Source: JBBDJB01 sp040880125
GTDB lineage: Bacteria > Planctomycetota > Planctomycetia > Pirellulales > JBBDJB01
Reading direction: 5' to 3'
Assembly: GCA_040880125.1 (NCBI GenBank)
Contig: JBBDJB010000045.1
Coordinates: forward strand, 20,194 to 84,193
Length of the DNA: 64,000 nt
In this document: positions 37,477-46,700 of the stretch, in pieces
How positions within the stretch are numbered: position 1 is the first letter of the stretch
How the letters are laid out: each line of letters opens with the position of its first letter
Notes under the pieces: model-generated
What the model saw: the letters and a program-made list of their open reading frames with translations, nothing else
Told to the model about the DNA's origin: nothing
Database searches by the model: none
Translations under genes and position numbers: made by a program

Positions 37477-38022
37477 GTGAAAGAATCCCACGCTGTGACC
37501 GCCGACCTGCCGACGCTGGCCAAACTGTTTTATGCCTCGCCCGATCAATTGGGCACGTTTGAGCGCGTGGCCGCCGAGGCGATGCCTCGGCGATTTCGGG
37601 AGCTGCTAGCGCACGACAACCACATGACGGTCACGGTGGAGTCGTTTCACGACAGCCCGGTGGACGTCCAAGTGCTGGAAAAGCAAATCTCGCCAAAGGC
37701 GTATGCCCGCAAGATTCTCCTCACGCGGCAATCGGACGGGAGCGTCGTTCAGTACGGAATCATGCGCGTGCTGAAGGCCCATCTGAGCGAAGCGGTGCGC
37801 CGCGACATCGAGAGCGAAGCGGTTCCGCTGGGCCGCATCCTGATCGAGCACAACTTGTTGCGGCAGGTGGAACTGGTGGCGCTGTGGAAGGTGACTCCAG
37901 GCGATGAGTTGCAACAGTTGTTATTGATGGAGCCCGAGGACATCACTTACGGCCGCACCGCTCTGATTCACGTCGCGGGCGAGCCGGCTGTGCAGTTGCT
38001 GGAGATCGTTACCCCGCGATGA
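37477..38022 (+). CDS. UbiC/chorismate-lyase-like protein
   Basis: 181-aa protein with the chorismate pyruvate-lyase (UbiC/DUF98) fold. Visible family features are the strand HMTVTVESF, then VLEKQISPKAYARKILL, QYGIMRVLKAHL, the substrate-pocket turn AVPLGRILIEHNLLR, and the ending TYGRTALI...LLEIVTP. UbiC converts chorismate to 4-hydroxybenzoate and pyruvate; related proteins bind other small aromatics, so activity is inferred. I chose GTG 37477; the frame is open to 37396 and a second GTG lies at 37495. It follows the prenyltransferase fusion gene by 62 bases and looks co-transcribed. An aromatic acid next to a prenyl-diphosphate maker suggests prenylated aromatic (quinone-like) chemistry. 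Confidence 0.78.
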   Translation: MKESHAVTADLPTLAKLFYASPDQLGTFERVAAEAMPRRFRELLAHDNHMTVTVESFHDSPVDVQVLEKQISPKAYARKILLTRQSDGSVVQYGIMRVLKAHLSEAVRRDIESEAVPLGRILIEHNLLRQVELVALWKVTPGDELQQLLLMEPEDITYGRTALIHVAGEPAVQLLEIVTPR

Positions 38023-38329
38023 CGGCAGGGCGCAGTATCACAGAACCGTAAAGGCTCAAGCGATCTCCCTTATGCAATGCCCGATGCGGCTGCATGGTTG
38101 TGAGCGCCGGGTAGCTGCTGCAGCAAAGACCGGTGCACAGACATTCGTGTCGGTGAGGACCGCTGCCGCGGCTCGCCGGTCAGAAATCTCACCGCAGTAG
38201 TCATAGCTCTCACCAGTTCAGCTAAGCACTTTCCGCTGCACGCCCGGGTCCCCCGGAAACTGGTTACCCGAGGGCACATCGGGTACACTGTTTGCCGGTG
38301 ACTTCTTCCTCCTCCTACGCGCAGGACTC
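38023..38329. other. Intergenic region with degraded dispersed palindrome
   Basis: 307 bases. A decayed copy of the dispersed palindrome (GTGCACAGACATTCGTGTCGGTG) lies at 38132-38157. The DUF3311/symporter promoter is expected near 38250-38320, but I cannot define boxes. No gene is seen. Confidence 0.45.
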
Positions 38330-38560
38330 ATGAAATACTTCGTCTGGTTCCTCGTCGTGCTGTTGCTCATACTGCATCAGGACAATTGGTTTTGGGACGA
38401 CCCCACGCTGGTGTTCGGCTTCCTGCCTATCACGCTGCTGTACCACGCCTGCATCTCGCTGGCGGCCGGTTTCACCTGGTATCTGGCGACGATCTTCTGC
38501 TGGCCACCCGAGTTGGAATCGCCTCCGCAGGATACGCGGCAAGGAGGTGACGCAGCATGA
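38330..38560 (+). CDS. DUF3311 small membrane subunit paired with SSS symporter
   Basis: 76-aa protein with two hydrophobic segments (FVWFLVVLLLILHQDNWFW and FGFLPITLLYHACISLAAGFTWYLA). It matches the DUF3311 family, whose genes usually precede a sodium:solute symporter gene, as YhdT precedes PanF. The polar tail (PPELESPPQDTRQGGD) is short. The stop overlaps the next start as ATGA at 38557-38560, so the two proteins are probably made in a fixed ratio. The role is inferred to be an accessory subunit of that transporter. Confidence 0.85.
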   Translation: MKYFVWFLVVLLLILHQDNWFWDDPTLVFGFLPITLLYHACISLAAGFTWYLATIFCWPPELESPPQDTRQGGDAA

Positions 38561-40572
38561 CGCAGCTCATTATTATCATCCTGTACCTGATTTTGCTTTT
38601 GGCGCTCGGCGTCGTGGCCAGCCGGATGTTTCGCGGCACGTCGGAAGACTACATGCTGGCCAGTCATTCGATTGGTCCGTTTCTGCTGTTGATGTCGCTG
38701 TTCGGGACGACCATGACCGCCTTCGCGCTGGTCGGGTCGACCGGCGAGGCCTTTAAGGAAGGGGTCGGCGTTTACGGCCAGCTCGCTTCCTCCAGCGGCA
38801 TCATCCATTCGCTGTGCTTCTTTCTCATCGGCGTAAAGCTGTGGGGATTTGGCCGCAAGTACGGCTACCGAACGCAGATTCAATACTTCCGCGATCGGCT
38901 GGACGCCGACCACTTCGGCCTGCTGTTGTTCCCGATTCTTGTGGGCTTGGTGATTCCGTATCTGTTGATCGGCGTGATCTCGTCCGGGACCGTCATCAAC
39001 AGCGTGACCGAAGGCGCCTTCACCAGTTCCTATTTCGCCAATTACGACTACGGCGTGCCGATGTGGCTCGGCTCGCTGGCCATCTGCGTCGTCGTGCTGC
39101 TTTACGTGTTTTCCGGGGGCATGCGCGGGACGGCCTGGGCCAACGCCTTTCAGACCATGATCTTCATGGTGCTGGGCATCGTGACCTTCATCTTCATCGC
39201 GGACCGTTTGGGCGGCGAGCAGGCGGCCAGTCAGGCGGTGCTGGAGAAGCATCCCACCAAGCTGATGCGTACCGTCGCTCCAGAAGAGGAGATCAGCTAC
39301 GAACACGCCATGGCCGCCTGGGAAGGCCTGGCGCAATACAACTGGGCCGTCGAGAATCGCGGGCTGCAGCTCACGCCCGAGCAGTTGCAAGAAGCTCGCG
39401 ACGCGTTCCCCGCTCGCATGCCCGGCTGGGAAGGCCGCGCGGAAGCCGACTACGCGCTCAATCAAGGCATGTTCGAGCTTACGCCCGAAGAGCGTCAGCA
39501 AGCGCTGATCGCCCAGGACGACCGCGTCATTCCGACGGGCACCTTGGTGCTGGACGCAGCAGGAAATCCGCTGCCGCTGTCGGCATTCCCGCGCTCGGAA
39601 GATTGGGCGCGAAACGCCCTGCAGGCGTACGAAGCGCGGATTGGCCATCCCGACGAACTGCTCGATCCGGAGGATCCTTCCGCCGGCACCAAGTGGACCC
39701 GCAAGCGGGCGCTGGGCATGTATCGGGCCACACGCTGGGCCCCGGAAGAGGTGCACACGCTGGGGAAACTGACCTTCTTCACGTATCTGCTGGTGCCGCT
39801 TTCGGTCGGGATGTTCCCGCACCTGTTTCAACATTGGTTGACGGCCCGCAGCGCGGGCAGCTTTAAGCTGGCGGTCGTGCTGCACCCGATCTTCATCATG
39901 ATTGTCTGGGTTCCCTGCGTGCTGGTCGGGGTGTGGGCCACTTCGGCCACCTTGGACGGCCGCTCGCTCATTCCACCGCATTTTCCCGCCAATGCCGTGC
40001 TCGCCAAGATGGTGGCCGATCTGTCGGGCCCCGTGCTGGGCGGGCTTCTGACCGCGGGGATTTTGGCGGCCATTATGTCCTCGCTGGACAGCCAGTTTCT
40101 GGCCATCGGAACAATGTTCACCAACGACATGGTCCTGCACTACAGCCCGCAAAACGAATTCAGCGAACGGAAGAAAGTCTTGATCGCCCGTTCGTTCATC
40201 GTGGGCATCGTGGCGATCACGTACGCCTTCAGCCTGTTCGAGCCGCGGCGGGTGTTCACGCTGGGCGTGTGGTGCTTCTCTGGCTTTTCCGCCCTTTTTC
40301 CGCTGGTGTTCGCATCGGTGTATTGGAGGCGGTTGTCGGTCGCCGGCGCGTACGCCAGCGTGGTGGCGGCGGTAGCGTCCTGGGTGTACTTCTTTTATCA
40401 ATCGAAGTTCGGCGCCGTCCCGGATTACACGTTCGATCTGACGATCGCCGGCGAAAAGTACTCCATGATGCCGGTGGCGCCGATCTTCGCGGCGTCGACC
40501 GCGGCGCTGATCCTGGTCTCGCTGGTGACGCGCCCGCCGAGCGAGCGCACGCTGGCCAAGTTCTTTGACTGA
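38557..40572 (+). CDS. Sodium:solute symporter (SSS family) with large loop insertion
   Basis: 671-aa secondary transporter. SSS hallmarks are DYMLASHSIGPFLLLMSLFG, then AFALVGSTGEAFKEGVGVYG, the YVFSGGMRGTAWANAFQT segment, and LLTAGILAAIMSSLDSQFLAIGTMFTNDM with the helix-8 sodium-site Ser residues. It is about 150 residues longer than the usual family member. Residues about 218-402, between membrane helices 6 and 7, form a hydrophilic, helical, Glu/Ala/Arg-rich insert (YEHAMAAWEGLAQ, LTPEQLQEARDAF, LTPEERQQALIAQ). The insert keeps the frame and ends smoothly before TLGKLTFFTYLLVPLSVGMF. The solute is unknown. Confidence 0.88.
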   Translation: MTQLIIIILYLILLLALGVVASRMFRGTSEDYMLASHSIGPFLLLMSLFGTTMTAFALVGSTGEAFKEGVGVYGQLASSSGIIHSLCFFLIGVKLWGFGRKYGYRTQIQYFRDRLDADHFGLLLFPILVGLVIPYLLIGVISSGTVINSVTEGAFTSSYFANYDYGVPMWLGSLAICVVVLLYVFSGGMRGTAWANAFQTMIFMVLGIVTFIFIADRLGGEQAASQAVLEKHPTKLMRTVAPEEEISYEHAMAAWEGLAQYNWAVENRGLQLTPEQLQEARDAFPARMPGWEGRAEADYALNQGMFELTPEERQQALIAQDDRVIPTGTLVLDAAGNPLPLSAFPRSEDWARNALQAYEARIGHPDELLDPEDPSAGTKWTRKRALGMYRATRWAPEEVHTLGKLTFFTYLLVPLSVGMFPHLFQHWLTARSAGSFKLAVVLHPIFIMIVWVPCVLVGVWATSATLDGRSLIPPHFPANAVLAKMVADLSGPVLGGLLTAGILAAIMSSLDSQFLAIGTMFTNDMVLHYSPQNEFSERKKVLIARSFIVGIVAITYAFSLFEPRRVFTLGVWCFSGFSALFPLVFASVYWRRLSVAGAYASVVAAVASWVYFFYQSKFGAVPDYTFDLTIAGEKYSMMPVAPIFAASTAALILVSLVTRPPSERTLAKFFD

Positions 40573-40588
40573 GCCTACGGCCGCAAGC

Positions 40589-41920
40589 ATGAGAATCGCG
40601 TATCTTGCTGCGGGCGCCGCCGGGATGTACTGCGGAAGCTGCCTGCACGACAACACGCTGGCGGCTGCCCTGCGCAAGGCGGGCGAGGACATCCTGCTCG
40701 TGCCCACCTATACGCCCCTGCGCACTGACGAGGAAGACGTCAGCCTGCCGCGGGTGTTCTTCGGTGGGATCAATGTCTATCTCCAGCAGAAGTTCCCGCT
40801 GTTCCGGCGCACTCCCTGGTGGCTGGACCGGGTACTGGATCGGCCTCGCATGCTCGCGCGGCTGGCTTCCAGAGCCTCCAGCGTCAGCGCCGCGGAATTG
40901 GGTGACATGACCGTGTCGATGCTACAGGGCGAACACGGGCACCAGAAGAAAGAGCTCGACAAGCTGCTGTACTGGCTGGAGCAGGACGTGCGGCCCGAGG
41001 TGATTCACCTGTCCAACGCACTGTTAACCGGCATGGCTCCGCGGCTGAAGGAGCGAATTGGAGCCCCCATCGTCTGTTCGCTCTCCGGCGAGGATATCTT
41101 TACGGAAAACTTGACGCCGCCGTATTACGACCAGGCCCGCGCACTGTTGCGGCAAAACTGTCTGCACGTCGACGCCTTCGTCGCGCTGAACAACTACTAC
41201 GCCGCGTACATGGTGGAGTACCTCGGCATCGAGCGGGACCGGATTCATGTCATTCAGCACGGGCTGAATCTCCAAGGACACGGCACGCGGCGCACGCGCA
41301 CCGCCGACGAGCCGCTGGCGATCGGCTATTTTGCGCGGGTGTGTCCGGACAAGGGGCTGCACCTGCTGGCCGAGGCCTTCGCCAGCCTAGCGCGGGATGC
41401 GTCGCTGCCGCCCTTGCGACTGCGCGTGGCCGGCTACTTGGGGCCGAGCGATCGGCGGTACCTGGCGGAAATCGAAATCAAACTCAAGCGCCAGGGACTG
41501 GCGGACCGTTACGAGTACGCGGGGCAGTTGGACCGCGCGGAGAAGATCGACTTCTTGCAGTCGCTCGACGTGTTCAGCGTGCCCGCGGTGTACCGGGAGA
41601 GCAAGGGCATCTCCGTCCTCGAGGCGATGGCCAATGCGGTGCCGGTGGTGGTGCCGGAGCACGGCACGTATCCGGAACTGATCGAGCTGACCGGAGGCGG
41701 CCTACTCTGCCGGCCGCACGATGCGGCGTCGTTGGCCGATTCCCTGGCCCGGCTGATTGCCAGTCCGCAGCAAGCCGACGAGATGGGCCGGCGGGGGCAA
41801 GCGGCCATTCGAGAACAGTTCGAAGCCGGGCGAATGGCGGCCAAGACAGCGGCACTATACCGGCAGGTCATCGAGCAGCGGGAGGTGCGCCCGATTGCCA
41901 GCGGTCCCCAGCCCGACTAG
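40589..41920 (+). CDS. Glycosyltransferase family 4 protein
   Basis: Retaining glycosyltransferase with a GT-B fold, 443 aa from ATG 40589. The N-terminal Rossmann half begins MRIAYLAAGAAGMYCGSCLHDN and the C-terminal nucleotide-sugar half begins near IGYFARVCPDKGLHLLAEAF. The GT4 EX7E motif is present as ESKGISVLE, followed by AMANAVPVVVPEHGTYPELIE. The donor and acceptor are not evident. It starts 16 bases after the symporter stop. The Gly-rich GMYCGSCLHDN loop with two Cys is a distinct subfamily trait that I cannot place further. Confidence 0.88.
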   Translation: MRIAYLAAGAAGMYCGSCLHDNTLAAALRKAGEDILLVPTYTPLRTDEEDVSLPRVFFGGINVYLQQKFPLFRRTPWWLDRVLDRPRMLARLASRASSVSAAELGDMTVSMLQGEHGHQKKELDKLLYWLEQDVRPEVIHLSNALLTGMAPRLKERIGAPIVCSLSGEDIFTENLTPPYYDQARALLRQNCLHVDAFVALNNYYAAYMVEYLGIERDRIHVIQHGLNLQGHGTRRTRTADEPLAIGYFARVCPDKGLHLLAEAFASLARDASLPPLRLRVAGYLGPSDRRYLAEIEIKLKRQGLADRYEYAGQLDRAEKIDFLQSLDVFSVPAVYRESKGISVLEAMANAVPVVVPEHGTYPELIELTGGGLLCRPHDAASLADSLARLIASPQQADEMGRRGQAAIREQFEAGRMAAKTAALYRQVIEQREVRPIASGPQPD

Positions 41921-42088
41921 TCGGCCGTTTCCCGACAATCTCGGCCGGATTCGGTGCACCGCCCGCCTTGCCCGATGCCGGCAAGCTGTTACAATCAGTG
42001 ATTCGCCCCGTTCCGGAAGCCTGTTCCGGCAACTGGCCGATCCCAGTACCGCCGTGTTACTTCGTTTCTCCACCGAATAGAATCTCCC

Positions 42089-42331
42089 ATGGCCAAACGG
42101 AAAGTCACTAAGAAGGTCAAGAAGAAGGATCCGATCTTTGTGGATGGCGTACGCCCTCGTCCGATGTACGTCGATTACAAGGACTTGGATCTGCTCAATA
42201 AGCTCACCAATCGGCACGGCCGCATCGTCGGCCGCCGCAAGACCGGTTGCACGGCCGCCAGTCAGCACGCGGTCACCAGCGCGATCAAGCGGGCGCGCTT
42301 CATGGCGTTGATGCCGTACGTCGGCGACTGA
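42089..42331 (+). CDS. rpsR: 30S ribosomal protein bS18
   Basis: 80-aa small-subunit ribosomal protein. The bS18 core is clear: VDYKDLDLLNKLTNRHGRIVGRRKTGCTAASQHAVTSAIKRARFMALMPY, where the usual second half is R-x-R-x-TG-x-x-x-xxQ-xx-L-xx-AIKRAR. The N-terminus is very basic (MAKRKVTKKVKKKDP). A single Cys replaces the zinc-binding CxxC seen in some forms. It stands alone, without rpsF, ssb or rplI next to it. Confidence 0.96.
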   Translation: MAKRKVTKKVKKKDPIFVDGVRPRPMYVDYKDLDLLNKLTNRHGRIVGRRKTGCTAASQHAVTSAIKRARFMALMPYVGD

Positions 42332-42581
42332 CGCCGCGGCGCTTCTGCCGCTTGCTTGAAACGCCGGTAGCGCGCGGGTGAGTTCTCGCGAGTCCGGCAA
42401 CACGTGATGTGTGTTTGCGCTTTCGCACGGATACAGCTTTCGGCGAATGCCTCGTGCCTTTGCCCCCGGGGCGCGGCTATAATACGGTCCTGGAGAGCTG
42501 CCATCGTGGCAGCACCATTGGGACGCGCTCGCCGAAGGGACTGCCAGCTTCGGTTCATCCCCGCCGCTTCGCCGCAACATC

Positions 42582-43016
42582 ATGCCGGATGCCTTTCGAA
42601 CTTCTCGCCGTGTCGAATTCGCCGACACTGACATGGCGGGCATCGCCCACTTCAGCGTGTTCTTTCGCTACATGGAAGAAGCAGAGCACGCGCTGCTACG
42701 GCACCTGGGGCTAAGCGTTGTCACGCCGGAGGGAGACGGCCACATCAGTTGGCCCCGCGTCTCGGCGACCTGTGACTTTCAGGCGTCCGCCAGTTTTCAG
42801 GATGTGCTGGAGATCGACGTCCGCCTGGAGCAGGTGGGTGAGAAGAGCGTGACGTACGTCTTTACGTTCCTGTCCGGCGATCGGCAGATCGCCCAGGGGC
42901 GGATGACGAGCGTCTGCTGTCGAATCCATCCAGGAGCGCCTCCCACGTCCGTCACCATTCCCGACACATTCGCCGCAAAGCTCCGCACGATACTCCTCGA
43001 CGGTACCGCGCTTTAA
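42582..43016 (+). CDS. Acyl-CoA thioesterase, 4HBT family
   Basis: Hotdog-fold thioesterase of 144 aa. The 4HBT motif is clear: VEFADTDMAGIAHFSVFFRYMEEAEHALL, with the catalytic Asp in the D-T-D-M-A-G turn. It should hydrolyse an acyl- or aroyl-CoA; the acyl group is unknown. Its stop overlaps the next start by one base (TAATG), so it heads an operon with the ABC exporter ATPase and permease genes. A role in membrane lipid handling together with that exporter is possible but only inferred. Confidence 0.86.
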   Translation: MPDAFRTSRRVEFADTDMAGIAHFSVFFRYMEEAEHALLRHLGLSVVTPEGDGHISWPRVSATCDFQASASFQDVLEIDVRLEQVGEKSVTYVFTFLSGDRQIAQGRMTSVCCRIHPGAPPTSVTIPDTFAAKLRTILLDGTAL

Positions 43017-43711
43017 TGGCGCAAAAAAATCGCATGGCAGAACTGGTCGTTCAGAACGTTTGCAAGGAGTTCCCCACCCGGGGCGAACCGCTGGTCATTT
43101 TGCGCGGCGTCTCGTTTTCGCTCGCCGCCGGCGAGAACATGGCAATCCTGGGCCCCAGCGGATCCGGCAAGAGCACGCTGCTGCATATCATCGGCACGCT
43201 CGATGAGCCGACCTCCGGCGCGGTCTCGCTGGAAGGCGAGGACCCGACGACGCTGGACGAGCGCGGGCTGGCCGCCTTCCGCAATCACAAGATCGGATTC
43301 GTCTTTCAGGATCATCATCTGCTGCCGCAGTGTACGGTGCTGGAGAACGTCCTCATTCCGGCGATCGCCGAGGGTCCCGCGCCGCCCGACCGGCTACAGC
43401 GTGCGAACGATCTGTTGCGGCGCGTCGGCCTGGAAGATCGCCTCGAACATCGGCCCGCCGAGCTTTCCGGCGGAGAGCGGCAGCGCGTGGCGCTCGCCCG
43501 AGCGCTGATTCAGAACCCCGTGCTGCTATTGGCCGACGAACCGACCGGCAACCTGGACCGTACTACGGCCGCGTCGGTAGGGCAGTTGTTGCTCGACCTG
43601 CAGCGTCAGGAGCAAATGATGCTGCTGGTGGTCACACACAGCATGGAACTGGCGGACCTGCTCTCGAAGCGGGCTGAACTGGACGACGGCCGGTTGCGAA
43701 ACGGTGCCTAA
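43016..43711 (+). CDS. ABC exporter ATPase, LolD/MacB type
   Basis: ATP-binding subunit of 231 aa. Walker A is GPSGSGKSTLLHIIG, the Q-loop region is GFVFQDHHLLPQCTVLENV, the signature is LSGGERQRVALARAL and Walker B is LLLADEPTGNLD. The LSGGERQRVA plus DEPTGNLD combination is characteristic of the LolD/MacB/FtsE group, which works with FtsX-type permeases. The start at 43016 overlaps the thioesterase stop; a second ATG at 43034 (MAELVVQNV) is equally possible. It is 18 bases ahead of its permease gene. Confidence 0.92.
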   Translation: MAQKNRMAELVVQNVCKEFPTRGEPLVILRGVSFSLAAGENMAILGPSGSGKSTLLHIIGTLDEPTSGAVSLEGEDPTTLDERGLAAFRNHKIGFVFQDHHLLPQCTVLENVLIPAIAEGPAPPDRLQRANDLLRRVGLEDRLEHRPAELSGGERQRVALARALIQNPVLLLADEPTGNLDRTTAASVGQLLLDLQRQEQMMLLVVTHSMELADLLSKRAELDDGRLRNGA

Positions 43712-43729
43712 ACGGAAGGCCATTCAACG

Positions 43730-46700
43730 GTGTCGCTGCTACGCTTGATCGTCGCCGGACTTCGCTACCATTGGCGCGTGCACGTCGCCGTGGGGCTGGG
43801 CGTCGTGGTGGCCACCGCCGTACTAACCGGGGCGCTGTTGGTCGGCGACTCCGTCCGCGGCAGCTTGCGAGAACTGACCTACCAGCGGCTGGGCCGCATC
43901 GACGAAGTGCTGCTGACCGAGCGGTTCTTTCGGCAGCGGTTAGCGAGCGAATTGGCCAGCCAGGCGCGCTTCGAGGAGCACTTCGCCCAGGCGGTGCCGG
44001 CGATCCTCCTTCAGGGGAGCGTCGAGACGCATCCGGAAAAGACGGCGCTGGCCGGGCAGGTCACACTGCTGGGCGTGCAGCCCTCCTTCTGGCGGCTCGG
44101 GCCCGGTCGACCATCGGCCGAACTGGAAGGGGACGTCGTCGTACTGAATGAGCCGCTGGCGGCGGACTTGGGCGTCCAGGTCGGCGACCAGGTGATGGTC
44201 CGCATCCCTTTGGGGAGTCAGATTCCGGCCGATAGTCCGCTGGGGAAAAAGGCCGGCCGCATCCGAGGGCTGACGCTCCGCGTAGTGGACGTTCTCCCCG
44301 CCGACGGGATTGGCCGGTTCAGCCTGCGGCCCAACCAGCGCCGGCCGCTAAACGCCTACATTCCGCTCCGCACGCTTCAGCAGGCCGTGGATCAGGCCGA
44401 TCGCGTCAATGCGATCCTGGTGGCGGGCGGATCGGTGCAGACTGCGCCTTCGCCGCAGGCCAGCCGGGCATTGTCCGAAGCGCTGCAGCCGACGTGGGAT
44501 GACTACGGTCTCTCTGCCGAGCGTATTGCGGTCGGCGACAATGCCAATCCGGTTTCCCAGTACATCAGCATCACGTCCGATCGCATGCTGCTGCCCGATG
44601 CGGTCGTCGAGGCAGCGCGGCGCAAGTTCGGCGATCAAGTACAGCCGGCGATCACCTATCTGGCGAATACGCTCTCGGCCGACGGGACGACGATTCCCTA
44701 CTCCACGATCACCGGCATTCACTCCACCCCAATGCTGGGTCCACTGCTCACCGCCGACGGCGAACCGATCGTGCCGGCGGACGACGAGATCGTGCTGAAC
44801 GACTGGGCCGCCAGCGATCTGGGCGTGCAGCCGGGCGACACCGTCACGCTCACGTACTATCGTCCCGAAAGCACGCACGGCCAGCCCGAGGAGGCGCCGC
44901 CAATTTCGCTTCGCTTGGCCGCCGTGGTACCGCTCAAGCGGGCGGACGGTACGGTGACGATGGCGGCCGACCCGCACCTCACGCCGGAGTTGGAAGGGGT
45001 CACCGACCAAGAGACGATCGATCAATGGGACCTGCCGTTCGAACTCGTGGAAGAGATCCGGCCGCAGGATGAGGACTACTGGGAGGAGTATCGTACCACG
45101 CCCAAGGCATTCGTCTCACTCGCGCGGGGCCGAGCGATGTGGGGAAGCCGGTTCGGCCATACGACATCGCTGCGGATACCCGTGCAAAACGGCCAAGCGG
45201 CGGCTCAAGTCGTCGAGCGACTGGAGCTGGAGCCCGCGGAGCTTGGATTTCACTTCATGCCGGTAAAGCGAGATGGAATCGAGGCCGCTGCCGGCACGAC
45301 TGACTTTAACAATCTGTTCCTAGGCTTCAGCTTCTTCATCATCGCCGCGGCGGTGATGCTGGTCGCGCTGTTGTTTCGGCTGGGAGTGGAACAGCGCGCC
45401 GCCGAAGTCGGCATCATGGCGGCCTCCGGCATGACTCGCCGCCGGGTCGGATTGGCGCTCGGCTGCGAGGCGGCGGTGGTGACACTCATCGGCTCGTGTG
45501 TGGGAATCGTGGTAGGCGTGGCTTACGCGGCGCTGATGCTCTATGGACTCCGCACGTGGTGGCTGCCGGCGATCGGCACGCCGTTTATCTCGCTGCACGT
45601 CACGTGGACCAGCCTTCTCGTCGGTTATGCCGTGGGAACGGTCATTTCGCTGTTGGTGATCGCCTGGTCGCTACGGCAGTTGCGCCGCTTGCCGGTGCGC
45701 AGTCTCCTGGCCGGCCAAACGCAGGTGACACTCCGTGCAGCAGGTGGCGGGGGCAAGCGCAGCTTTCAGATTGCTATCGGCCTCCTTGTACTTGCCATCG
45801 CAGCGGGTTTGGCGGCCTCGCAACTGGGAGGCATGGCTCAGGCGGGCGCCTTCTTCGGATCGGGCGCGGCGGTGTTGATCGCCCTGTTGCTGCTGGTCTG
45901 GAGCCGAATGCACGGCGGCGGTGCCACGCGCGGGGACGTGGCGGCGCGATTCGCACTGCGCGGTCTGGCGATCCGCAACGCGGCCCGGCACCCCAGCCGC
46001 AGCACGCTGACGATTGGGCTCGTGGCGTCGGCGTCGTTCCTGATCATCGCCATGAGCGCCTTCCGCCTGACTACGACTGAGCAGGGGACCGGCGGCTTCG
46101 AGATCGTGGCTCAAAGTTCCCAGCCGGTGTTCCATAATCTCGATACCGACGAAGGCCGTTTTGAGCTTGGTGTGTTGCCCGAGAACGATGCGTTGCTGGC
46201 AAGCGCGACGACCTACTCCCTGCGGCTGCACGAAGGCGACGACGCGAGCTGCCTGAATCTTTACAAGCCGCAGCAACCGCAAGTGCTCGGCCTGCCGCAG
46301 CGTTTCATCGAGCGGGGCGGCTTTGCCTGGACGGACACGGCCGCCACAACCGAGCGGCAGCGGGAGAACCCTTGGCTGCTGCTCAGTGAAACGCTGGAGG
46401 ACGGCGCCGTGCCGGTCGTGCTGGACGCCAACACCGCGACTTACAGCCTGCACTTGCCCCGCGGAGTCGGCGATACGCTGAGCGTGCCGGACGATCGCGG
46501 CGAGCCCGTGCGGCTGCGCGTGGTGGGCCTGCTGGAGAACAGCATTCTGCAGGGCAGCCTGCTGGTGAGCGAAGCGAATTTCCTGGAGCACTTCCCAGCG
46601 ACGTCCGGGTATCGGTACTTTCTGGTCGACGTCGATCAGCCTGAAAGCCCTGCATCGACGGCGGCGGACGCCGCTGGCGACCAAGCGAGCGCGGCCGCGA

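Noticed and set aside
38377..40707. Minus-strand reading frame of 776 codons opposite the symporter
   Set aside because: It covers the sodium:solute symporter and DUF3311 genes on the other strand and reads as His/Arg/Gln-rich low complexity, without start signals.
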